From Mycobacterium adipatum (GTDB lineage: Bacteria > Actinomycetota > Actinomycetes > Mycobacteriales > Mycobacteriaceae), in NCBI RefSeq assembly GCF_001644575.1, contig NZ_CP015596.1:4650001-4714000 (forward strand): DNA of 64,000 nucleotides. Direction: 5' to 3'. Below are positions 14,781 through 24,310 of this stretch, one piece after another; position 1 is the first letter of the stretch, and every line of letters begins with the position of its first letter. Under the pieces are notes generated by a model that made no database searches, was not told the origin of the DNA, and worked only from the letters and a program-made list of their open reading frames with translations. The translations under genes were made by a program, and so were the position numbers.

Positions 14781-15674
14781 CTATCTTCGAACGTAGAGGC
14801 GCAGCGTCACATAGGCGGTGACACCGGCCATCGCCACACCCACGAACAGCAGGATCGGCGCGATGTAAAGGATATCGGCGAAGTCCAGCGGCGCAATCAA
14901 ATTAGCTTGGGTGAACTGGGACAGCGCCTTCTCCAGGAACAGCGTGCGCACCGTGAGCAGACCGATGAGCGCCAACACCACACCGATGAACGCGGCCAAC
15001 ATCGCCTCCACGAGGAACGGCAACTGGGTATACCAGCGGGTCGCGCCGACCAGACGCATGATGCCGATCTCGGTGCGCCGCGTGTAGGCCGCCACCTGAA
15101 CCATGTTGGCGATCAACAACACCGCACCGATCGCCTGCACCAGCGCCACCGCGAACGCCGCGTTCGACATCCCGTCGAGTAGCGCGAACAACCGGTCGAT
15201 CAGATCCTTCTGGTTCAGCACGTTCAGTACGCCGGGCTGACCCTGCATGGCGCTGTCGAAGTCGAGGTGCTGCTCCGGGTTCTCCAGCTTGACGATGAAC
15301 GACGCCGGGAACGCGTCCTTACTCGCGACGTCCTTGAAGGCCGGGATCTTCTTGATCGCGTCGGCGTAGGCCTCCTCCTGGTTGAGGTAGCGCACCGATT
15401 TCACGTCATCACGCGAATCGATCAGTGCCCGCAGCGCCTTGCACGGATCGGCATCGCAGTTCGGGTCGTTGACCGACACGTCGTTGGTCAGGAAGACCTG
15501 GCTTTCCACCCGGTCGAGGTAGATATCGCGGGACTGATCCGCCACCCGCATCACCAGCAGACCACCGCCGAACAGACCGATGGAGATGGCGGTCGTCAGG
15601 ATCATCGCCACCGTCATCGTGACATTGCGACGAAGCCCGGTCAGAACCTCATTGACAAGGAACCCAAAACGCAC
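14781..15674 (-). CDS. ftsX: Cell division protein FtsX
   Basis: 297 residues from a GTG. One membrane helix near the N-terminus ([20 protein letters not shown]) precedes an extracytoplasmic domain with [20 protein letters not shown], the Cys pair seen in mycobacterial FtsX. Three C-terminal membrane helices follow. FtsX with FtsE forms an ABC-type complex that activates peptidoglycan hydrolases (RipC in mycobacteria) at division. Its start overlaps the ftsE stop by one base, so the two are translationally linked. Confidence 0.97.
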   Translation of the reverse strand: MRFGFLVNEVLTGLRRNVTMTVAMILTTAISIGLFGGGLLVMRVADQSRDIYLDRVESQVFLTNDVSVNDPNCDADPCKALRALIDSRDDVKSVRYLNQEEAYADAIKKIPAFKDVASKDAFPASFIVKLENPEQHLDFDSAMQGQPGVLNVLNQKDLIDRLFALLDGMSNAAFAVALVQAIGAVLLIANMVQVAAYTRRTEIGIMRLVGATRWYTQLPFLVEAMLAAFIGVVLALIGLLTVRTLFLEKALSQFTQANLIAPLDFADILYIAPILLFVGVAMAGVTAYVTLRLYVRR

Positions 15675-16363
15675 TAGCGATCCATTCCGTAGACGCCGCG
15701 CTGCTCGTCGCGGATGAGCCGGCCCAATTCGAGTTCGATGACACGCTGACGCATGGAGTCCACGATGTGGTGATCGTGCGTCGCCATCAGGACCGTGGTT
15801 CCGGTGCGGTTGATCCGCTCGAGCAGATCCATGATGTCCTTACTGGTCTCCGGGTCCAGGTTGCCGGTCGGTTCGTCGGCCAGCAGCACCAGCGGCCGGT
15901 TCACGAACGCCCGCGCGATCGCGACGCGCTGCTGCTCACCGCCGGAGAGCTCGTGCGGCAGCCGGCTGGCCTTACCGGACAGTCCGACCATCTCCAGCAC
16001 ATCGGGCACCACCCGGTTGATCACGTCGCCCCGCTTGCCGATCACCTCCAGCGCGAAGGCCACGTTCTCGAACACCGTCTTCTGCTGCAGCAGGCGGAAG
16101 TCCTGGAACACGCAGCCGATCACCTGCCGCAGTTGCGGGATGTGTCGGCCGGAGAGCTTGTTGACGTGGAACTTCGACACGCGGACATCGCCCTTGGAGG
16201 GATGCTCGGCGCCCAGCAGCAGACGCATGAACGTCGACTTGCCCGAGCCCGACGGTCCGATGAGGAAGACGAACTCACCCTTGTCGATCTTGAGAGAGAC
16301 GTCATCCAGTGCCGGACGAGCAGAGGATTTGTACTGCTTGCTCACTTTGTCGAGGGTGATCAT
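15674..16363 (-). CDS. ftsE: Cell division ATP-binding protein FtsE
   Basis: 229 residues from the ATG at 16363 (the preceding GTG codon is a less likely start). ABC ATPase motifs in order: Walker [11 protein letters not shown]-loop CVFQDFRLL, signature [14 protein letters not shown], Walker [13 protein letters not shown] and H-loop MATHD. It is the ATPase of the FtsEX complex at the septum. The 16364-16388 gap is short, so it probably belongs to the same transcript as the membrane protein upstream. Confidence 0.97.
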   Translation of the reverse strand: MITLDKVSKQYKSSARPALDDVSLKIDKGEFVFLIGPSGSGKSTFMRLLLGAEHPSKGDVRVSKFHVNKLSGRHIPQLRQVIGCVFQDFRLLQQKTVFENVAFALEVIGKRGDVINRVVPDVLEMVGLSGKASRLPHELSGGEQQRVAIARAFVNRPLVLLADEPTGNLDPETSKDIMDLLERINRTGTTVLMATHDHHIVDSMRQRVIELELGRLIRDEQRGVYGMDR

Positions 16364-16388
16364 CACGGCACGCCAGTGTAGACGCGTG

Positions 16389-16904
16389 TCAGTTCGCGGT
16401 GCGGGCAGGCGGCGGAGGTGTGGCGGTCGTCTGCGGCGCCGGAGCCGGCGCGGCGGGGGGCACCACCGGCAGCGTGATCGGCGGGATCAACCCGTTCGGT
16501 CCGTCCGGGTCGATGACCGTCGTGGTCGGCGGCGCCTCCGTGGTCGACGTCGGCGTGTCGCCCGGCGACGTCGTGTCGGTCGGGTCGGTCGGCGACGTCG
16601 TCGTGGTGGTCGGCGGCTCGGTCGTCGTGGTGGTGGTGGTCGTGGTGGTCGTGGTCGGGTACGTGGTGCGCGGTACCTCCACATTGGTGCGCGGCACCCA
16701 GGTGTACTCCGGGTCGGGCACGAAACCCGGCGGGACGACCTGGGTGACCGGCGCGGGTTCCGGCGGTGGGCTGTAGGTCTCGTAGAGCCACGAGGTGAAC
16801 AGGAGCGCGACGATCAGGCCGATGGTCGACGTGCGCATCCGGCCGCCGAGGACGTAGGCCGGCCACTGCTTGTTGTCGTCGGTGGAACGCGAGATCAGCT
16901 TCAT
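16389..16904 (-). CDS. Single-pass membrane protein with Thr/Pro-rich tail (Rv3103c-like by position)
   Basis: 171 residues. A short cytoplasmic start ([20 protein letters not shown]) precedes one membrane helix ([20 protein letters not shown]), a segment with [18 protein letters not shown] and then Thr runs and Pro/Ala-rich sequence to the C-terminus. By position between ftsE and the mechanosensitive channel gene it matches the proline-rich membrane protein encoded next to ftsE in M. tuberculosis. Its ATG overlaps the stop of the upstream channel gene (ATGA). Function unknown; an envelope or division-linked role is inferred only from its neighbours. Confidence 0.8.
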   Translation of the reverse strand: MKLISRSTDDNKQWPAYVLGGRMRTSTIGLIVALLFTSWLYETYSPPPEPAPVTQVVPPGFVPDPEYTWVPRTNVEVPRTTYPTTTTTTTTTTTTEPPTTTTTSPTDPTDTTSPGDTPTSTTEAPPTTTVIDPDGPNGLIPPITLPVVPPAAPAPAPQTTATPPPPARTAN

Positions 16905-17807
16905 TGGCCACGCACCTCCGAGTTCGCGGCCAGCGAGGTGGACTCCGGCTTGGCGACGATGCCGGCCCGCGCCAGCGCCGCGATGACCAGCAGCCGCAGC
17001 TGCCTGCCCACCTCGAACTGCTTGCCGGGCAGGGTGCGGGCGACCATCCGCAGGTTCACGGTGTCCAGTTCGAGGCTCTCCACACCCATCAGCTGCGGCT
17101 GGTCCAGCAGCAGCTCGCTCATCGCCGGGTTCTTCATCGCGTTCTCGCACACCGCGTGCAGCAGCTCGTTAACGGCGTTGAGGTCCGCCGAGGTCGGCAC
17201 CGGGATATCGACCACGGCACGCGCCCAGTCCTTGGACAGGTTGAGCGATTTCATGATCTGGCCGTTGGGGACGGTGAAGACCTCACCGTCACTGGTGCGC
17301 AGCTTGGTCACCCGCAGCGTGACGTCCTCGACGGTTCCGGTGGCGTCGTTGGACGCACCGAGCGTCAGCGTGACCAGGTCACCGAAGCCGTACTGCTTCT
17401 CGGTGATGATGAAGAACCCGGACAACAGATCCTGCACGATGCGCTGCGCGCCGAAGCCGAGCGCGGCACCCAGCACGGCGGCCGGCGCCACCAGCGAGCT
17501 CAGCGGGATCGCCAGGATGTCGGTGATCTGCAGCAGCACCACCACGCAGATCAGCGCGATGGTCACCCAGGAGATCACCGACGCGACGGCCTGACGATGC
17601 TTGGCGGTCTCAGTCCGCACCAGGGCATCGCTCTCCCGGAAGTCGGCGTCGATCCGCCTGCTGATGCGTTGGGCGGCCCAGTTCACGAACCGGGCCAGCA
17701 GGACCGCCAGGATCAGCAGCATGACGATGCGCAGGCCCTTGGTGATGATCCACTCACCGATGTCCCCGCGCCAGAAGTCGTGCCAGCGATCGGCCATGGA
17801 CAGTGCG

Positions 17808-17821
<14 letters not shown>
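16901..17821 (-). CDS. MscS-family mechanosensitive ion channel
   Basis: 306 residues from the ATG at 17821, which overlaps the end of prfB by 14 bases; ATG at 17797 is an alternative. An N-terminal helix ([20 protein letters not shown]), a second ([20 protein letters not shown]) and the pore helix region ([20 protein letters not shown] followed by [22 protein letters not shown]) are typical of small-conductance mechanosensitive channels, followed by the beta domain ([20 protein letters not shown]) and a C-terminal domain. It would release osmolytes on hypo-osmotic shock. Confidence 0.92.
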
Positions 17822-18926
<1,105 letters not shown>

Positions 18927-19067
18927 GACTGTTGAGGTTACCGGCCGCTTCCGGCGACTCCGCCCCCGATCGCCGCGGCGCCGCTAGCATCGGGTGCGGT
19001 AACAACCTCCGGTGGCGTCGCGACAGCCCCTTGCGCACCGCCGGTCAGCCCCATGAAAAGGCTTTCC

Positions 19068-20417
19068 ATGCGCCCGTACCACGTGGCGATTGTCGGCTCA
19101 GGCCCGTCCGGGTTCTTTGCCGCCGCGTCGCTGTTGAAAGTTGGACACGAAGACCGCGATTTTCGGGTCGACATGCTGGAGATGTTGCCCACACCGTGGG
19201 GACTGGTCCGCTCCGGCGTCGCACCGGATCACCCGAAGATCAAGTCGATCAGCGCGCAGTTCGAGAAGATCTCCGCGGACCCGCGGTTTCGGTTCTTCGG
19301 CAACATCGCCGTGGGCGAGCATGTGCACGCCGCCGAGCTGGCCGAGCGGTACGACGCGGTGATCTACGCGATCGGCGCCCAGGCCGACCGTGAGCTCGGC
19401 ATCCCCGGCGAAGATCTGCCCGGCAGCATCGCCGCCGTCGACTTCGTCGGCTGGTACAACGCCCACCCGCATTTCGGCGAGATGGCGCCCGATCTGTCCG
19501 CCGACCGCGCCGTGGTGATCGGCAACGGCAATGTCGCGCTCGACGTGGCGCGGATCCTGATCAGCGACCCGGAAATCCTCGCGCAGACCGATATCGCCGA
19601 CCATGCGCTCGACCGGCTCGGGCCGCGCGGCCTGCGCGAGGTCGTCGTGGTGGGACGCCGCGGACCGCTGCAGGCACCGTTCACGACGATGGAACTCCGC
19701 GAGCTCGGGCACATGGAGCAGATGGCAGAGGTCGACGTCGTCGTCGAGAGCGCCGACCTCGACCGCATCACCGACGAGGAACTCGAAGCCGCCGACAAGA
19801 GCGTGCGGCAGAACATCAAGGTGCTGCGCGAGTATGCCGCGCTGGAGCCCCCGGGTGCGCAGCGCCGGGTGGTCTTTCGCTTCGCCACCTCCCCGATCGA
19901 GATCCGCGGGGACGGTCGGGTCGAGTCGATCGTGTTGGGTCGCAACGAACTCGTCGACGAGGGCGGCCGGGTCGTGGCGAAAGACACCGGTGAGCGCGAA
20001 GAGCTCCCCGTGCAGTTGGTGGTGCGCGCCGTCGGCTACCGCGGCGTGCCCGTCGACGGTCTGCCGTTCGACGAGCGCTCCGGCACCATCCCGCACGCGG
20101 ACGGACGCATCGAGGGCCACGAGCACGAATACGTCGTGGGTTGGATCAAGCGCGGCCCGTCGGGCGTCATCGGCAGCAACAAGAAGGACTCCGCCGACAC
20201 CGTCGAGACGCTGCTACGCGATTTGGGCGAGCCCGGCTTCGACGAGACACACGCCGCGCAGTTGCACGAGTGGCTGCTGTCGCGCCAACCCAAGCTGGTC
20301 ACCGACGATCACTGGCAGCGCATCGACTCCCACGAGCGTGCGGCGGGCGATGCCCAGCACCGGCCGCGGGTGAAGTTGTCCAGCGTCGAGGAGATGCTGG
20401 GGATCGCGCACGGCTGA
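19068..20417 (+). CDS. fprA: NADPH-ferredoxin/adrenodoxin reductase FprA
   Basis: 449 residues. I place the start at the ATG at 19068 (MRPYHVAIVGSGPSG) because AAAAGG lies 6 bases upstream; the ORF would also allow 19053. FAD-binding GSGPSG is at the N-terminus, with MLEMLPTPWGLVRSGVAPDH shortly after. The NADP-binding VVIGNGNVALDVAR is near residue 155, and the conserved VVGWIKRGPSGVIGSNKKD is near the C-terminus. It closely follows the M. tuberculosis FprA sequence as I recall it. It transfers electrons from NADPH to ferredoxins that serve cytochromes P450 and other enzymes. Confidence 0.96.
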   Translation: MRPYHVAIVGSGPSGFFAAASLLKVGHEDRDFRVDMLEMLPTPWGLVRSGVAPDHPKIKSISAQFEKISADPRFRFFGNIAVGEHVHAAELAERYDAVIYAIGAQADRELGIPGEDLPGSIAAVDFVGWYNAHPHFGEMAPDLSADRAVVIGNGNVALDVARILISDPEILAQTDIADHALDRLGPRGLREVVVVGRRGPLQAPFTTMELRELGHMEQMAEVDVVVESADLDRITDEELEAADKSVRQNIKVLREYAALEPPGAQRRVVFRFATSPIEIRGDGRVESIVLGRNELVDEGGRVVAKDTGEREELPVQLVVRAVGYRGVPVDGLPFDERSGTIPHADGRIEGHEHEYVVGWIKRGPSGVIGSNKKDSADTVETLLRDLGEPGFDETHAAQLHEWLLSRQPKLVTDDHWQRIDSHERAAGDAQHRPRVKLSSVEEMLGIAHG

Positions 20418-20442
20418 CGCTCTGCAGGCCTCGCCGCGCCAC

Positions 20443-20505
20443 CGCGAGATTGCCGTTATCGAGGCGGCTACTCGCACTTTGTCTCGACAGGTGCAATCTC
20501 GCGGG
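20443..20505. repeat. Palindromic repeat A (hairpin), upstream of nuclease-like gene 1
   Basis: Arms CCGCGAGATTGC (20442-20453) and GCAATCTCGCGG (20493-20504) pair perfectly. The loop contains ACTCGCACTT. The 63-base unit matches repeat B at 21418-21480 at about 50 positions, in direct orientation. Confidence 0.75.
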
Positions 20506-20536
20506 GCTTGTCGGTGCGGTTGGGCAGCATCACCGC

Positions 20537-21484
20537 ATGGGGGAGCTGATCGTGGGTAGCCACGCACGTGCCGCGGGAACCGTAACCGACCATGAACTGC
20601 GGCGCTGGTATGACCGCGTCCACCGCGACATCTACACCTCACGCGGCCACCAGCTCACGTTGGACGAACGCATCGCCGCCGCGCACCTGCGTACGGGAGG
20701 TACAGGTGTGATCGCGGGTGTCGCCGCATCGGCACTGCTCGGCGCGGAGTGGGTGGACGGCGACATACCCATAGAAATGATCTGGAACATCAGCCGCGCC
20801 CCGGCCCGGATCATCGTGCGACGGGAGCGCATCGGCGCCGACGAGATCACCGCGCACAGGGGCGTTCCCGTGACGACGCCGACGCGGACTGCCCTCGACA
20901 TCGGTCGCCACCTCGGACGCGGCGAGGCCATCGCCCGTCTGGACGCGCTGCAGCGCGCGACGCCGTTCCAACAGGACGACGTTGTCGCGCTGGTGGAGCG
21001 GTATCGAGGTGCGCGCGGCCTCAAACAGTTGCGGTCGTTACTGCCACTCGTCGACGGCGGTGCCGAGTCACCCCGGGAATCCCGGCTGCGGTTGCTCTAC
21101 CTCGACGCCGGATTCCCGGACCTCACCACCCAGATCCAGGTGTACGACGGTCGTCGTCCACTGCGCAGGCTCGACATGGGTTGGGAGCAGTTCATGGTCG
21201 CCGTGGAGTACGACGGCGGGCAGCACCAGACCGACCGCTATCAGTACTTGAAGGATCTGCGCGTGATCCCGCAGCTGGAGCGGATGGGGTGGACGGTGCT
21301 GCGGGTGGTGAGGGAACAGAGCGACAGAGAAACCCTGGTGCAGGCGTATCGCGCGCTGATCGCCCGCGGCTGGGACGGAATACTCGGCACACCGCACCCG
21401 TCCGTCGCCCGGCTCGTCGCGAGTTTGCCGTTGTCGAGGACGTCACTCGCACTTCCACTCGACAACCGCAAACTCGCGGGCTGA
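20537..21484 (+). CDS. AbiEi-like / DUF559-type PD-(D/E)XK nuclease-like protein, copy 1
   Basis: 315 residues. The N-terminal half has a winged-helix-like start (TVTDHELRRWYDRVHRDIYT), GVIAGVAASALLGAEW and VPVTTPTRTALDIGRHL, resembling the AbiEi antitoxin-type domain common in mycobacterial orphans. The C-terminal half looks like a restriction-endonuclease fold: Glu in SPRESRLRLLYLDAGFP, Asp in LRRLDMGW, then VAVEYDGGQHQ, a DUF559/Vsr-like arrangement. It is a clear paralogue of the protein at 25716. Repeat A lies 32 bases upstream, and repeat B encodes its last 20 or so residues. No partner toxin gene is adjacent. Activity on DNA is inferred from the fold only. Confidence 0.75.
   Translation: MGELIVGSHARAAGTVTDHELRRWYDRVHRDIYTSRGHQLTLDERIAAAHLRTGGTGVIAGVAASALLGAEWVDGDIPIEMIWNISRAPARIIVRRERIGADEITAHRGVPVTTPTRTALDIGRHLGRGEAIARLDALQRATPFQQDDVVALVERYRGARGLKQLRSLLPLVDGGAESPRESRLRLLYLDAGFPDLTTQIQVYDGRRPLRRLDMGWEQFMVAVEYDGGQHQTDRYQYLKDLRVIPQLERMGWTVLRVVREQSDRETLVQAYRALIARGWDGILGTPHPSVARLVASLPLSRTSLALPLDNRKLAG
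21418..21480. repeat. Palindromic repeat B (hairpin), overlapping the 3' end of nuclease-like gene 1
   Basis: A 21-bp stem with one mismatch: arms 21418-21438 (CGCGAGTTTGCCGTTGTCGA and one more base) and 21458-21478; 19-base loop containing ACTCGCACTT. Direct copy of repeat A. The repeat is translated as the C-terminus of the upstream gene. Confidence 0.85.
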
Positions 21485-21536
21485 TCACTCCCCGGGCGGC
21501 AGACCAGCCGGAAGTCGAAGTGGCATCGACGCGCTC

Positions 21537-21938
21537 TCAGTTGGCGGGCGGGTAGTTGGGAGGCGGCGGCGGGTAGTTGGGAGGCGGCGGCGGGTAGTCG
21601 GGCGGCGGGGCGTCCAGCGGCGCGAAACCCCACTTGTCGGGATTCTTCGGCGAGTAGACGACGTCGATCAGCTGGCCGATGGTGGGCCACTGGGTGACGT
21701 CGACGACCATCCGTTGGTACACCACGTGTTCGTTGACCGTCGGGCCGTTGATCACACCGCTGATGGTGACGAACTGCTCGCCGACCTCGTCGGGGCGCGG
21801 GCTCACACCGGTCACCAGCAGAGTCCCGGGGGCCATGTTCGCCCCTACCGCTCCGCCACCGTTGCGGCGGCGGATCCACGGCATCGCTATCAGGACCAAG
21901 GCACCCACCAGGAGCAGGATCATCGCGAATTCGATCAC
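21537..21938 (-). CDS. Membrane-anchored protein with PPPPPNY repeats
   Basis: 133 residues from a GTG (the nearby ATG is out of frame). One N-terminal membrane helix (FAMILLLVGALVLIAMPWIR) precedes a beta-rich domain (VTISGVINGPTVNEHVVYQR, then MVVDVTQWPTIGQLIDVVYS) and a tail of repeated PPPDYPPPPPNYPPPPPNY. The domain resembles small DUF3592-like membrane proteins, but I am not sure of the family. It ends close to the nuclease-like gene 1 in convergent orientation and starts 88 bases before divergent hisN. Confidence 0.65.
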   Translation of the reverse strand: MIEFAMILLLVGALVLIAMPWIRRRNGGGAVGANMAPGTLLVTGVSPRPDEVGEQFVTISGVINGPTVNEHVVYQRMVVDVTQWPTIGQLIDVVYSPKNPDKWGFAPLDAPPPDYPPPPPNYPPPPPNYPPAN

Positions 21939-22026
21939 GCCCCCATGGTAGGACTGCGGTCATGAGCGAAGCGTGCGAGCGAATCATCGGACCCCAATGC
22001 GGCAGCCGAGCCTGCGAGGCGACCGC

Positions 22027-22812
22027 ATGAGCGACGTGTCCGACGATCTCGACCTTGCCCTGCGACTGGCCGACCAGGCCGACGAGCTGACGATGGCCCG
22101 GTTCGGCGCGCTGGACCTGCGCATCGAGACCAAGCCCGATCTCACCCCGGTCACCGACGCCGACAAGGGGGCCGAGGAGGCGCTGCGCGCCGCGCTGTCC
22201 GCCGCCCGCCCCGATGACAGCATCTTCGGCGAGGAGTTCGGCGGCGCCGCACCGTTGACAGGGGCCGACACCGGCCGCGTCTGGGTGCTCGACCCGATCG
22301 ACGGCACCAAGAACTTCGTCCGCGGCGTCCCGGTGTGGTGCACGCTGATCGCCCTGATCTCCGACGGCGTCCCCGTCGTGGGGGTGATCAGCGCTCCCGC
22401 GCTGGGGCGGCGCTGGTGGGCGGGTGCGGGCCTGGGTGCCCACACCTCGTTCGGCGGCAACACCCGGCGCATCCAGGTGTCCGGGGTCGGTGAACTGTCC
22501 GCGGCGAGCTTGTCCTATTCGGATCTGACGACGGGTTGGGACGACCGCCGCGAGGGTTTCCTGGCGTTGACGGACGCGGTGTGGCGGGTGCGCGCCTACG
22601 GGGACTTCTGGTCGTACTGCCTGGTGGCCGAGGGGGCTGTCGACATCGCCTGCGAGCCCGAGGTGAAGGTCTGGGACATCGCCCCGCTGGACATCCTGAT
22701 CAGGGAGGCCGGCGGCCGGTTCACCAGCATCGACGGCGCCGCCGGCCCCCACGGCGGGAGCGCGCTGGCCACCAACGGCCGGCTGCACGAGGCGGTGCTC
22801 GCCGCGTTGTGA
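22027..22812 (+). CDS. hisN: Histidinol-phosphatase, inositol-monophosphatase family
   Basis: 261 residues from the ATG at 22027; the ORF is open upstream but [20 protein letters not shown] matches the usual N-terminus. Metal-binding motifs of the Li-sensitive phosphatase family are seen: [25 protein letters not shown] and [18 protein letters not shown]. From memory the sequence closely follows the M. tuberculosis HisN (Rv3137). It removes phosphate from L-histidinol phosphate in histidine biosynthesis. As in M. tuberculosis, it lies upstream of fadE24-fadE23; a pflA-like gene found between them there is absent here. Confidence 0.9.
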   Translation: MSDVSDDLDLALRLADQADELTMARFGALDLRIETKPDLTPVTDADKGAEEALRAALSAARPDDSIFGEEFGGAAPLTGADTGRVWVLDPIDGTKNFVRGVPVWCTLIALISDGVPVVGVISAPALGRRWWAGAGLGAHTSFGGNTRRIQVSGVGELSAASLSYSDLTTGWDDRREGFLALTDAVWRVRAYGDFWSYCLVAEGAVDIACEPEVKVWDIAPLDILIREAGGRFTSIDGAAGPHGGSALATNGRLHEAVLAAL

Positions 22813-22832
22813 GGTTCGTTACAGCCCTCGTC

Positions 22833-22854
22833 TATCTTACTCTGGAGTAAGATA
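22833..22854. promoter_or_regulatory. Operator-like palindrome upstream of fadE24
   Basis: TATCTTACTC and GAGTAAGATA form a perfect dyad with a TG centre, 40 bases upstream of the fadE24 ATG. The right arm contains TAAGAT, a possible -10 box, so a bound repressor would block transcription. It fits a TetR-type site; the regulator is not evident in the window. Confidence 0.7.
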
Positions 22855-22894
22855 CGGTCATCACGCATTGCCCATCCCACCAGAGGCTGCCGAA

Positions 22895-24283
22895 ATGACT
22901 CAGATCGAATCCCGCCCGAAGCGCAAAGGCCCGGAGAGCGCCGTCGGGCTCCAGAAGCACAAGCGGACCGCCACCGATATCGGCATCGCGCTGCTCACCC
23001 CGCTGGTCGGCCAGGAGTTCCTGGACCGTTACGGCCTGCGCGACCCGCTGAACAAGGGCATCCGCTACGGCGTCAAGACGGCGTTCTCCGCCGCCGGCGC
23101 ATCCACCCGTCAGTTCAAGAAGATCCAGAACCTGGGCGGCTCCCCCACCCGACTGGCGGCAAAACCGTCGGACTACTTCGACCTGACCCCCGACGACGAC
23201 CAGAAGATGATCGTCGAGACCGTCAGCGAGTTCGCCGAGGAGATCCTCCGCCCGGCCGCGCATGACGCCGACGCGGCGGTCAGCTATCCGGCCGATCTCA
23301 TCGCCAAGGCCGCCGAGCTGGGGATCACCGCGCTGAACATCCCGGAGAACTTCGACGGCATCGCCGAACACCGCAGCACGGTCACCGGCGCGCTCGTCGC
23401 CGAAGCGCTCGCCTACGGGGACATGGGCTTGGCGCTGCCGATCCTGGCCCCCTCGGGCGTGGCCTCCGCGCTCACCCACTGGGGCAGCGCGGACCAGCAG
23501 GCGACCTACCTGCCCGAGTTCGCCGGCGAGAACGTGCCGCAGGCAAGCGTCGTCATCGCCGAACCGCACGCGCTGTTCGACCCGACCGCGTTGAAGACCA
23601 CGGCCGTGCGCACCCCGGGTGGCTACCGGCTTTCCGGCGTGAAATCACTTGTCCCGGCGGCTGGTTCGGCCGAGCTGTTCATCGTCGCCGCACAGCTCAA
23701 CGGCAAGCCGGCCCTGTTCATCGTGGAGGCCTCGGCCGATGGGGTGACCGTCGAGGCCGATCCGTCGATGGGTGTGCGGGCCGCCGCACTGGGCCGGGTC
23801 GCACTCGACAACGTCGCGGTGCCGCTGCACAACCGCCTCGGGGAACCGGACCGATCCGACCAGGACTATGCTCAAGATTTCTCCGAAGCGATCGCCTACT
23901 CCCGATTGGGTTGGGCCGCACTGGCAGTCGGCACCTCGCACGCCGTGCTCGACTATGTCATCCCGTACATCAAGGAGCGCGAGGCGTTCGGTGAGCCCAT
24001 CGCCCACCGGCAGGCTGTGGCCTTCATGACGGCCAATATCGCCATCGAACTCGACGGGCTGCGATTGATCGCGCTGCGCGGTGCCGCACGTGCCGAGCAG
24101 GGCCTGACCTTCGCGCGGGAAGCCGCGCTGGCCAAGCGGATCGCCACCGACAAAGGCATGCAGATCGGACTGGACGGCGTCCAGCTGCTCGGCGGCCACG
24201 GCTTCACCAAGGAGCACCCGGTCGAACGCTGGTACCGCGATCTGCGGGTACTCGGCGTCGCCGAGGGTGTCGTCGTCCTCTAA
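22895..24283 (+). CDS. fadE24: Acyl-CoA dehydrogenase FadE24-like
   Basis: 462 residues from the ATG at 22895 (AGAGGC upstream); an ATG-less extension to 22868 is open. An unusual N-terminal 90-residue stretch precedes the acyl-CoA dehydrogenase fold (DLTPDDDQKMIVETVSEFAE, later IPYIKEREAFGEPIAHRQAV, then LLGGHGFTKEHPVERWYRDL). It oxidises the alpha-beta bond of an acyl-CoA, passing electrons to ETF. The following fadE23-like gene starts 28 bases downstream; paired FadE proteins often form heteromers in mycobacteria, so the two may be subunits of one enzyme (inference). Named by sequence feel and hisN-fadE24-fadE23 order. Confidence 0.85.
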   Translation: MTQIESRPKRKGPESAVGLQKHKRTATDIGIALLTPLVGQEFLDRYGLRDPLNKGIRYGVKTAFSAAGASTRQFKKIQNLGGSPTRLAAKPSDYFDLTPDDDQKMIVETVSEFAEEILRPAAHDADAAVSYPADLIAKAAELGITALNIPENFDGIAEHRSTVTGALVAEALAYGDMGLALPILAPSGVASALTHWGSADQQATYLPEFAGENVPQASVVIAEPHALFDPTALKTTAVRTPGGYRLSGVKSLVPAAGSAELFIVAAQLNGKPALFIVEASADGVTVEADPSMGVRAAALGRVALDNVAVPLHNRLGEPDRSDQDYAQDFSEAIAYSRLGWAALAVGTSHAVLDYVIPYIKEREAFGEPIAHRQAVAFMTANIAIELDGLRLIALRGAARAEQGLTFAREAALAKRIATDKGMQIGLDGVQLLGGHGFTKEHPVERWYRDLRVLGVAEGVVVL

Positions 24284-24310
24284 AGACTTCTAGGAACGGA
24301 AAACCCAGTC

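Noticed and set aside
20537..21484. Type IV toxin-antitoxin pair
   Set aside because: The N-terminal domain looks AbiEi-like, but no AbiEii-type nucleotidyltransferase toxin gene is next to either copy.
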